Assembly: GCA_026225435.1 (NCBI GenBank)
Contig: JAMFST010001198.1
Location: 1-5,554 of the forward strand
Length of the DNA stretch: 5,554 nucleotides
DNA from: Labilithrix luteola
Lineage (GTDB): Bacteria; Myxococcota_A; Polyangia; Polyangiales; Polyangiaceae
Direction: 5' to 3'
In this document: positions 1 through 5,230 of the stretch, piece after piece
How positions within the stretch are numbered: the first letter of the stretch is position 1
How the letters are laid out: every line of letters starts with the position of its first letter
The notes under the pieces: model-generated
The model's input: the letters and a program-made list of their open reading frames with translations, nothing else
Database searches by the model: none
What the model was told of the DNA's origin: nothing
Position numbers and translations under genes: made by a program

Positions 1-78
1 CGGACAGGCCCCCTCCCTTGGCTTCGGCGGCGGCGGCGACCTGGGCGCCCTTTGTGGCGGTATCGCCCCGCGTCGCGG

Positions 79-146
79 CGCCACCGCGTGGCGGGGGGCC
101 CCGACCCGGCTCCGCCGGTCGGGGCGAGGCGGCGCGTGCCGCCTCG
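79..146. repeat. Cluster of three consecutive hairpin-forming inverted repeats
   Basis: Three perfect or near-perfect inverted repeats lie head to tail. The first is CGCCAC / GTGGCG at 79-84 and 88-93, with a 3-base loop. The second is GCCCCGACC / GGTCGGGGC at 98-106 and 117-125, with a further GG/CC pairing inside. The third is CGAGGCGGC / GCCGCCTCG at 125-133 and 138-146, with a 4-base loop. They could be protein-binding sites (for example an upstream activator region for the pqi promoter), an RNA structure or terminator from the left, or a GC-rich intergenic repeat. No U-run follows, so a standard intrinsic terminator is not supported in either direction. The palindromes are read directly; their function is unknown. 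Confidence 0.6.
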
Positions 147-202
147 AAGACAGAGTGCGTCACGTCCCCCGTGTCAGGCCGTTCGCACCGGTCTCGCTCG
201 CT

Positions 203-219
203 CTGGCGCGAACCGTGCT
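203..219 (+). promoter_or_regulatory. Candidate sigma-54 (-24/-12) promoter of the pqi operon
   Basis: The bases TTGGCACG-N4-TTGCW of the sigma-54 consensus align with CTGGCGCG at 203-210 and GTGCT at 215-219. The invariant GG (205-206) and GC (217-218) are separated by exactly 10 bases, and the only departures are A to G at 208 and T to G at 215. The position C218 as -12 predicts a transcript start near 230, four bases before the pqiA ATG. A sigma-54 promoter needs an AAA+ activator bound upstream, and the palindromes at 79-146 lie at the usual distance for that. A chance match in GC-rich DNA cannot be excluded. Confidence 0.4.
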
Positions 220-233
220 TTTCTGGTCTCCGA

Positions 234-1550
234 ATGCGCATCCGGCGGCGGCAGCACGATGATCTCTCCACGTACCGGGAGTGCCACGACTGCGGCCTCG
301 TGCAGCAGGTGCCCGATCTGCCCGACGGCGAGGTGGCCGTCTGCGGTCGCTGCGACGCCATCCTGCGCCGAGCGAACGTGAAGGGGATCCCCATCGCCCG
401 CGCTTGCGTGACGGTGGCCGCGCTCCTCTTCACCTTCGCGCTCATCTCCCCGTTCGTCGACCTGCACGTCCTCGGGCGCTACACCACGTCGACCCTCTTC
501 ACTGGCCCGAAAGAGCTGGGACAGCGCGGGATGGCGGCTCTCGCCGTCGTCGTCTTCATGACCCTCATCGCCATGCCGGCGTTGAAGATCACCCTGCTCC
601 TGATGGTGCTCTGGGGGATGATGTCCCCGCGTCCGTCGAAGTTCCTCCCCTGGATCTACGGCTGGTACGGCTTCGTTTCTCCGTGGGCGATGGTCGAGGT
701 CTTTCTCCTCGGCGCCTTCATCGCCTACACGCGCCTCCGGGCCATGGCCGCGGTCAGCGTCGGGCCGTGCATCATCGCTCTGTTCGGGGTGATGCTCCTG
801 CTCGTCGCCATCGACGCGACGCTCGACCGTGAGGCGATCTGGCGCACGCTCCAGGCAAAAGGGGCACGGCTCAGCCGTAAGGACATGCAGACCGAGGAGG
901 CCGAAGGCTGGCACCACATCCTCGGTTGCCACGCCTGTTACCTCGTCAGTCGCGCCCGCGACGGCGAGTCGTGCCGCCGCTGCGGTCACCACCTCCACTT
1001 CCGCAAGCGCGGCAGCCTGGGGCGCACCTGGGCGCTGCTCATCGGCGCGACCCTCCTGTACATCCCGGCCAACGTGCTCCCGGTCATGACGGTGCTGCGC
1101 CTCGGCAAGGGCGGCCCCACCACCATCATGAACGGCGTCGTCGAGCTGGCCGAGGCGCACCTCTACCCGCTGGCCGGCCTGGTGCTGCTGGCGAGCGTCG
1201 TGGTCCCGATGATCAAGCTCGTCTCGATGGTGATGATGCTGGTGCTGACGCATCGCAAGTCCGACTACCACCTGAAGCACCGCGCCAAGCTGTATCGCTT
1301 CGTCCACGCCATCGGCCGCTGGTCGATGATCGACATCTTCATGCTGGCGACGCTGGTGGGCGTGGTGCGTCTCGGCTTTCTCTCGACCGTCCTGCCCGGC
1401 ATGGGCGCGATGGCCTTCTGCGGCGTGGTGCTCATCACCATGGTCGCCACCGACATGTTCGACCCCCGCTTGATGTGGGACGCCGCGGAAGAACGGGCCG
1501 CGCGCGACGACCGAGTGATCACTGCAGTACGGAAGGCGGAATCCACGTGA
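234..1550 (+). CDS. pqiA: PqiA-like inner-membrane protein with tandem zinc-ribbon/TM modules
   Basis: This 438-residue protein belongs to the paraquat-inducible protein A family (PqiA/LetA), the inner-membrane partner of MCE tunnels that move lipids or other hydrophobic molecules across the envelope. It is a duplication. Module 1 has a zinc ribbon with C17xxC20 and C37xxC40, then hydrophobic segments at about 54-72, 100-127, 146-166 and 171-193. Module 2 has C232xxC235 and C247xxC250, then segments at about 263-287, 311-339, 364-386 and 389-406. Family signatures visible are PANVLPVM (278-285), GRWSMIDIF (361-369) and the first-half counterpart around WAMVEVFLLG. The length is close to the roughly 417 residues of E. 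coli PqiA. The ATG at 234 puts the first Cys pair at the usual distance from the N-terminus; the frame is open further upstream, but that stretch is not family-like. No Shine-Dalgarno is seen. The stop overlaps the next gene's GTG. All eight zinc-ligand cysteines are intact. Confidence 0.93.
   Translation: MRIRRRQHDDLSTYRECHDCGLVQQVPDLPDGEVAVCGRCDAILRRANVKGIPIARACVTVAALLFTFALISPFVDLHVLGRYTTSTLFTGPKELGQRGMAALAVVVFMTLIAMPALKITLLLMVLWGMMSPRPSKFLPWIYGWYGFVSPWAMVEVFLLGAFIAYTRLRAMAAVSVGPCIIALFGVMLLLVAIDATLDREAIWRTLQAKGARLSRKDMQTEEAEGWHHILGCHACYLVSRARDGESCRRCGHHLHFRKRGSLGRTWALLIGATLLYIPANVLPVMTVLRLGKGGPTTIMNGVVELAEAHLYPLAGLVLLASVVVPMIKLVSMVMMLVLTHRKSDYHLKHRAKLYRFVHAIGRWSMIDIFMLATLVGVVRLGFLSTVLPGMGAMAFCGVVLITMVATDMFDPRLMWDAAEERAARDDRVITAVRKAEST
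1531..1550 (+). promoter_or_regulatory. RBS and overlapping stop/start (GTGA) of pqiA-pqiB
   Basis: GGAAGG (1531-1536) and GGCGGA (1535-1540) give Shine-Dalgarno matches 10 and 6 bases before the GTG at 1547. That GTG shares bases with the pqiA TGA (1548-1550). This decides the pqiB start in favour of 1547 over later in-frame GTG codons such as the ones at residues 30 and 60, which have no comparable ribosome site. Confidence 0.7.
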
Positions 1551-3322
1551 AGTTTCAAGCGAACGACTCCCAGTCGCAGAGCCAGTCCCAGACTCAGGAC
1601 GTGCACCCGTCAGCGACCGAGGGGACGAGCGGCGTGCGCCCGCCTCCTCGTGGGGAAGGGGCTCGTGACGGTCGCGACCACCCCGGTACGCCCGACCGCC
1701 CGGCGAGCCCCGATCATCCGGACGTGGGGAACGCGCACCTCAAGCCGCACGGGAAGTTCTCCTGGATCTGGTTGATCCCGATCGTGGCGGGCGCGCTCGT
1801 CGTCTACCTCGCGTACATCAACTACGCGAAGCACGGCCCGACCATCACCGTCACGTTCTCCGGCGCGGACGGCCTCCAGGTCGACCAGACGCTGGTGAAG
1901 CACAAGGCGGTCGGCCTCGGCACCGTCGAGGACATCGAGCTCGCCAGGGACATGAGCCACGTCACCGTGAAGATCCAGATGGACGCCACGGCCAAGGACA
2001 TCATGACCGACCACGCCCGCTTCTGGGTGGTCCGCCCGCGCTTCTCCGCTGGCAACATCAGCGGCATCGAGACCCTCGTCTCCGGCGCGTACATCGAGGT
2101 CGATCCCGGCGCGCCCGGCGGCAAGAAGGAGACGCACTTCACCGGTCTCGAGCAGCCGCCGGGGCGCACCTCCGACGAGCCGGGGCACGTGTTCCTCATC
2201 AAGGCGGACAAGCTCGGCTCCCTCAGCTCCGGCGCGCCGGTCTACTACCGCGACGTCGAGGTCGGGGAGCTCCTCAGCTACGATCTCGGTGACGGTCTCG
2301 GCCCGGTCAGCCTGCGCGTCTTCGTGCGCGCGCCTTACGACAAGTTCGTCCACCCGCAGACGCGCTTCTGGAACGCCTCGGGCATCTCCATCGTCATGGG
2401 CTCGGAGGGCATGCACGTCGAGCTCGAGTCGATCCAGTCGGTCATCTCCGGCGGCCTCGCCTTCGAGACGCCGCGCATCAACGAGCAAGATCCGCCGGCC
2501 GAGGACAACGCCCAGTTCCACCTCTTCGAGGACAAGGCGAAGGCCGACTCGGCGTTCTATCAAGTCAACATCCACTACGTGACGTACTTCGAGACCTCGG
2601 TGCAGGGGCTCTCCAACGGCGCGCCGGTGCAGCTGTTCGGCGTCCAGATCGGCAGCGTCACCGACGTGAAGCTGGTCTACGACGAGGACAAGAAGCAGAT
2701 GGTGGCCCGCGTCGCCTTCGATCTGCAGCCCGAGCGCATCCTCAGCAAGACCGAGCCGACCAACGCCGCCGTGGCCAACGCGCAGAAGATGCCCTTCGTC
2801 GACGCCAGCGTGCACGTCGTCCTCGAGTCGAGCAGCCTGCTCACCGGCGCCAAGGATCTGTCGCTGGTGTACAAATCGAACGACGGCAGCAAGACGCAGA
2901 TCTCGCTGCAGAAGGAGGGCGACGCGACGGTCCTCCCCAGCCAGGGCGGCGGCGTGGACAACCTGACCGCGCAGCTGAGCGACGTGGCCACGAAGGTGAA
3001 CAAGATCCCCTTCGAGGACATCGGCAACAACATCGACGCGATGACCAAGAGCTTCAACCACCTCGCCAACCAGGTGGACCAGAAGGCGACGCCGGCGCTG
3101 GCGCAGCTTCCGGGCATCATGGCGTCGGCGCAGGGGGCGATGGACAAGGCGAACGGGGCGCTGGGTGACCAGGGCTACGGGCAGAACTCGCAGTTTCAAC
3201 ACGGCCTGGAGCGGCTGACCAACCAGATGAACGACGCCATGCGCAACGTACGAGTGCTCGCCGATTACCTCGATCGCCACCCTGAGGCGCTCATCCGCGG
3301 CCGCTCGGGAGGAGAGAAGTGA
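1547..3322 (+). CDS. pqiB: PqiB-like triple-MCE-domain envelope tunnel protein
   Basis: This 591-residue MCE protein of the PqiB type is anchored in the inner membrane and should oligomerise into stacked rings plus a helical needle that spans the periplasm and conducts lipids. The order is: a cytoplasmic tail of about 70 residues, one membrane helix (about 72-91, beginning FSWIWLIPIV), three MCE domains at about 97-188, 213-303 and 337-443, then a helical C-terminal part (about 465-590) suited to coiled-coil needle formation, ending with DYLDRHPEALIRGR. MCE signatures include VKHKAVGLGTVEDIEL (117-132), GAPVYYRDVEVGEL (229-242) and GAPVQLFGVQIGSVTDV (358-374). E. coli PqiB (546 residues) also has three MCE domains but only a short tail before the helix. 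Here the tail carries a Gln-Ser repeat (9-17) and a Pro/Gly/Arg-rich stretch, with lower GC at third positions than the rest. It is coupled to the genes on both sides by GTGA overlaps. Confidence 0.94.
   Translation: MKFQANDSQSQSQSQTQDVHPSATEGTSGVRPPPRGEGARDGRDHPGTPDRPASPDHPDVGNAHLKPHGKFSWIWLIPIVAGALVVYLAYINYAKHGPTITVTFSGADGLQVDQTLVKHKAVGLGTVEDIELARDMSHVTVKIQMDATAKDIMTDHARFWVVRPRFSAGNISGIETLVSGAYIEVDPGAPGGKKETHFTGLEQPPGRTSDEPGHVFLIKADKLGSLSSGAPVYYRDVEVGELLSYDLGDGLGPVSLRVFVRAPYDKFVHPQTRFWNASGISIVMGSEGMHVELESIQSVISGGLAFETPRINEQDPPAEDNAQFHLFEDKAKADSAFYQVNIHYVTYFETSVQGLSNGAPVQLFGVQIGSVTDVKLVYDEDKKQMVARVAFDLQPERILSKTEPTNAAVANAQKMPFVDASVHVVLESSSLLTGAKDLSLVYKSNDGSKTQISLQKEGDATVLPSQGGGVDNLTAQLSDVATKVNKIPFEDIGNNIDAMTKSFNHLANQVDQKATPALAQLPGIMASAQGAMDKANGALGDQGYGQNSQFQHGLERLTNQMNDAMRNVRVLADYLDRHPEALIRGRSGGEK
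1571..1597 (+). repeat. Hexanucleotide CAG-NNN repeat encoding a Gln-Ser run in PqiB
   Basis: CAG recurs every six bases at 1571, 1577, 1583, 1589 and 1595. The codons between are TCG, AGC, TCC and ACT, giving QSQSQSQTQ. The varied serine codons indicate that the amino-acid pattern, not a fresh DNA slippage tract, has been kept or has diverged since an old expansion. Confidence 0.75.
3307..3322 (+). promoter_or_regulatory. RBS and overlapping stop/start (GTGA) of pqiB-pqiC
   Basis: GGGAGGAG at 3307-3314 is a near-ideal Shine-Dalgarno about 6 bases before the GTG at 3319. That GTG overlaps the pqiB TGA (3320-3322). It fixes the pqiC start and implies translational coupling. Confidence 0.8.
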
Positions 3323-3909
3323 ACCGACTCACCTTGCTGTCGTACGCCGTCGCCGCCGGCGTGCTGGTCATCGCCGGTTGCGGCTCGTCCCCCGAGCCGA
3401 ACTACTACGCGCTCTCGCCATCGGCGGGGCAGGCGGCAGGGCAGCCGCCGGCGGGCGTGAAGTCGATCCAGCTGCGTCGCCCCGGTCTCGCCGGCTACCT
3501 CGATCGCCCGGAGATCGTCCGCCGGCTGGTCGACTACCGCCTCGGCGTCGCCGCCAACGAGCGCTGGGGCGAGCCGCTCAACGTGATGATCGGACGCGTG
3601 GTGGCGCAGGACCTGTCGCAGCGTCTCGGGGGCGTGAACGTCTTCACCGAGGACGGAGCCATCACCGCCGACGCCGACGCGACGGTGGAGATCGACATCC
3701 AGAAGTTCGAGATGGACGGCGACGGCACCGTGCAGCTGGTGGCGCAGCTGGCCATCGAGCGCGGCACCAGCCACGCGGCCACCGGCGCGCGGGTGGTTCG
3801 CCTGTCGGTCAACCCACAGGGGGGATCGACCAGCGGGATGGTCCGCGCGATGAGCGATCTGCTCGGGCAGCTGTCCGATCAGGTCGCCGCGGCGGTTCGC
3901 GGGGTCTGA
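3319..3909 (+). CDS. pqiC: PqiC-like outer-membrane lipoprotein (ABC-type transport auxiliary family)
   Basis: This 196-residue lipoprotein is the third component of the Pqi system. In E. coli PqiC sits at the inner face of the outer membrane and contacts PqiB, completing the route across the periplasm. The N-terminus is a lipoprotein signal: Arg at 3, a hydrophobic core at about 5-19 and the lipobox VIAGC with Cys21 as the lipidated residue. Gly at +2, not Asp, fits outer-membrane sorting. Family signatures of the PqiC/auxiliary lipoprotein domain (formerly DUF330) are NYYAL (28-32), YLDRPEIVRR (60-69) and ERWGEPL (81-87), followed by an alternating strand/helix domain to the end. The length is typical. 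The GTG start has a strong ribosome site and overlaps pqiB by 4 bases. Its last 31 bases are also the 3' end of the opposite-strand HxlR gene, leaving no room for an ordinary terminator between them. Confidence 0.93.
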   Translation: MNRLTLLSYAVAAGVLVIAGCGSSPEPNYYALSPSAGQAAGQPPAGVKSIQLRRPGLAGYLDRPEIVRRLVDYRLGVAANERWGEPLNVMIGRVVAQDLSQRLGGVNVFTEDGAITADADATVEIDIQKFEMDGDGTVQLVAQLAIERGTSHAATGARVVRLSVNPQGGSTSGMVRAMSDLLGQLSDQVAAAVRGV

Positions 3910-4280
3910 GCGTCGTCGAACGCAGCGCGCGCCTCGCGGACGTCGTCGAGGTGCGCGGCTGCCCAGCGGCGCATCGCCGTCATCGGCTCGGCCAGCGAGA
4001 GGCCCAGCGTGGTGATCGAGTAGGCGACGCCCGGGGGCGAGCCGGGAAGGATCTCCCGCCGGAGGATGCCGTTGCGTTCGAGCCGGCGCAGGCAGGAGGT
4101 GAGCGTCTTCTGCGAGATCCCCGCGGTCGCTCGCTTGATGGCGTTGAAGCGCACGCGGTGCACCGTCTCGTCCCCTGGTCCGCCGCAGAAGGCGTGGAGC
4201 ACGATGAGTGTCCATTTGTCCGAGAGCTGCTCGAACACCAGGCTGTCGAGCTCCGTCGCGCGCGTATCGTCGTCGGCCAT
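3879..4280 (-). CDS. HxlR-family winged helix-turn-helix transcriptional regulator
   Basis: This 133-residue protein is a small HxlR/MarR-like DNA-binding regulator, normally a dimer. Visible features are the family's N-terminal motif LSDKWTLIVLHAF (19-31), RFNAIKRATAGISQKTLTSC (44-63), of which about 56-73 contains the recognition helix with LRRLERNGIL, and the wing with VAYSITTLGLSL (85-96) before the dimerisation helix. Many HxlR proteins have a redox-active Cys just before the KWT motif; this one lacks it (its cysteines are 32 and 63), and it carries a longer loop GGPGDETVHRV at 33-43. The ATG at 4278-4280 has a GGAGA 7 bases upstream (4288-4292). It is transcribed divergently from the SDR gene, so the SDR and its own gene are the likely targets. 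The inducer is unknown. The 3' end overlaps pqiC by 31 bases on the other strand. Confidence 0.92.
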   Translation of the reverse strand: MADDDTRATELDSLVFEQLSDKWTLIVLHAFCGGPGDETVHRVRFNAIKRATAGISQKTLTSCLRRLERNGILRREILPGSPPGVAYSITTLGLSLAEPMTAMRRWAAAHLDDVREARAAFDDAQTPRTAAAT

Positions 4281-4359
4281 GCAGGTATCTCCGTCGTTAC
4301 TTGGTAGCGCGAACGTGCCTCATTGACGCGAATTCGAGCGAATCCCAGCTTGGCGCGCC
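4281..4359. promoter_or_regulatory. Divergent promoter/operator region between hxlR-type and SDR genes
   Basis: This 79-base gap must hold both divergent promoters. Seen in it are: TACTTGGTA (4298-4306), TAC and its reverse complement GTA around TTG; three GCGAA copies at 4309, 4328 and 4338, the last two exactly 10 bases apart as GCGAAT; CGAATTCG (4329-4336), a perfect palindrome; and GGCGCGCC (4352-4359), a perfect palindrome touching the SDR ATG. TTGACG at 4323-4328 matches a -35 box in five of six positions, but the -10 at normal spacing is poor. HxlR proteins bind short palindromes in such gaps, so one of these is probably an operator; which one cannot be told by reading. Confidence 0.5.
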
Positions 4360-5220
4360 ATGACGACGACCACCAAGACTTCTTCTCTCTGGCTGATCAC
4401 CGGCGCCTCCAGCGGCCTCGGATACGCGCTCGCTCGCGCCGTGCTGGAGCACGGCGACCGGGTGTTGCTGACCGCGCGCACCACCGCGCCGATGGACGAG
4501 CTCGCGAGCCGCTATCCCGAGCGGGCGCACGTGGCGGCGCTGGACGTCACCGATGCGTCGCAGGTGGCCGCCGTGGTCGCCGACGCGGAGGCGCGGCTCG
4601 GCGGAGTCGACGTGCTGGTGAACAATGCCGGCGTCGGTTACATCGGCGCCGTCGAGGAGGGGGACGACGGCGACGTCCGGCGCCAGTTCGACATCAACTT
4701 CTTCGGCCCGGCGGCGATGATCCGCGCCGTGCTTCCGGGGATGCGCGCGCGGGGACGAGGGAGCATCGTCAACGTCTCCTCGGTCGCCGGCTTCGTCGCG
4801 CGTCCCGGCCTCGGTTACTACTCGGCGAGCAAGTTCGCGCTCGGCGCGTTGACCGAGTCGCTGTGGCACGAGGTGGAGCCGCTCGGTCTGCGCGTCTTGC
4901 TCGTCGAGCCAGGGGGCTTTCGCACCGGCAACGTCGCGCGGAGCTTCTTCGCCAAGGAGCGGAATCCGGCCTACGCCGCGACCTCCGGCGCCTTCCGCGA
5001 TCTCGTGGTCGGCCTGGGCGACAGCTCCGGCGGAGGCGACCCGGCGCGCGCCGCCGAGGCGATCTACGCCGCGGTCCACGGCGGCGGAGAGGCGCATCGC
5101 CTGGTGCTCGGCAGCGACGCTCACGGCGGCGTCACCGCCAAGCTCGCCGAGCTGCGCAAGGACTACGAAGGCGACGCGGTCGCGGCGCTGGCTCGCAGCA
5201 CTGACCGCGTGAGCTCCTAG
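4360..5220 (+). CDS. Classical SDR-family NAD(P)-dependent oxidoreductase
   Basis: This 286-residue cytoplasmic Rossmann-fold enzyme reduces a carbonyl or oxidises an alcohol with NAD(P)H. Signatures are the cofactor motif TGASSGLG (14-21), LDVTD (61-65), NNAG (88-91) and the catalytic tetrad Asn113, Ser141 (in NVSSVAG), Tyr154 and Lys158 (YSASK). Arg40 after strand 2 and the absence of an acidic residue there favour NADP(H), which is inferred. The C-terminal part with EPGGFRTG (183-190), GDP..AAEAI and RLVLGSDA (247-254) is typical of the broad uncharacterised SDR subgroup annotated as retinol-dehydrogenase-like or simply oxidoreductase, so the substrate cannot be named. The ATG at 4360 is the only reasonable start: an in-frame stop lies at 4324-4326 with no other start between. 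There is no Shine-Dalgarno. It is probably controlled by the divergent HxlR regulator. It is convergent with the LysR gene, 7 bases apart. Confidence 0.93.
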   Translation: MTTTTKTSSLWLITGASSGLGYALARAVLEHGDRVLLTARTTAPMDELASRYPERAHVAALDVTDASQVAAVVADAEARLGGVDVLVNNAGVGYIGAVEEGDDGDVRRQFDINFFGPAAMIRAVLPGMRARGRGSIVNVSSVAGFVARPGLGYYSASKFALGALTESLWHEVEPLGLRVLLVEPGGFRTGNVARSFFAKERNPAYAATSGAFRDLVVGLGDSSGGGDPARAAEAIYAAVHGGGEAHRLVLGSDAHGGVTAKLAELRKDYEGDAVAALARSTDRVSS

Positions 5221-5230
5221 CGATAGCTCA
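5210..5230. terminator. Inverted repeat across both stop codons of the convergent SDR/LysR pair
   Basis: TGAGCT (5210-5215) and AGCTCA (5225-5230) form a 6-base stem with a 9-base loop that contains the SDR stop TAG (5218-5220), while the right arm includes the LysR stop. The position suits a bidirectional terminator, but the stem is short and there is no U-run on either strand, so strong intrinsic termination is doubtful. Confidence 0.25.

Larger units (their letters stand above)
1..233. other. Upstream region of the pqi operon without an established gene
   Basis: No reading frame here has a recognisable domain. All frames stay largely open only because the DNA is so GC-rich. The stretch contains a short CGG run (about 26-38), the palindromes GGGCGCCC (43-50) and GGGGCCCC (95-102), a cluster of three hairpins (79-146) and a sigma-54-like element (203-219). 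A - strand frame starting at a GTG at 161-163 runs off the left edge and could be the 5' end of a divergent gene, but its product is low-complexity Ala/Gly/Pro and is not recognisable. The zinc ribbon of the following gene fixes where coding must have begun, and it gives no support for coding upstream of 234. Confidence 0.6.

Noticed and set aside
18..233. In-frame N-terminal extension of the PqiA protein from an upstream start
   Set aside because: The 72 extra residues are low-complexity Ala/Arg/Pro, overlap the hairpins and promoter candidate, and have no counterpart in the family. The ATG at 234 gives the normal distance to the first zinc-ribbon cysteines.
174..1307. Long open frame on the - strand opposite pqiA
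   Set aside because: It is rich in His, Glu, Asp and Arg with no domain, and mirrors the codon pattern of the PqiA gene. It is open only because stop codons are rare in this DNA.
1515..1528. Two abutting 8-base palindromes, GTGATCAC and ACTGCAGT, just before the pqiB ribosome site
   Set aside because: They lie inside the pqiA coding end and do not form a single longer symmetrical site. Short palindromes of this size are expected by chance.
1610..3280. Long open frame on the - strand opposite pqiB
   Set aside because: Its product is a Val/Leu/Arg/Asp/His-rich composition typical of the antisense of a high-GC gene, and the + strand carries an unmistakable MCE protein.
3911..3949. Direct repeat CGTCGTCGA 30 bases apart in the 3' part of the HxlR gene
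   Set aside because: It reflects two Asp-Asp pairs in the C-terminal tail of the protein written with the same codons. Nothing suggests a DNA-level function.
4297..5124. Long open frames overlapping the SDR gene on the - strand and in the +3-shifted + frame
   Set aside because: Both are Arg/Gly/Ala low-complexity translations with no recognisable motif, while the SDR frame carries every catalytic signature.
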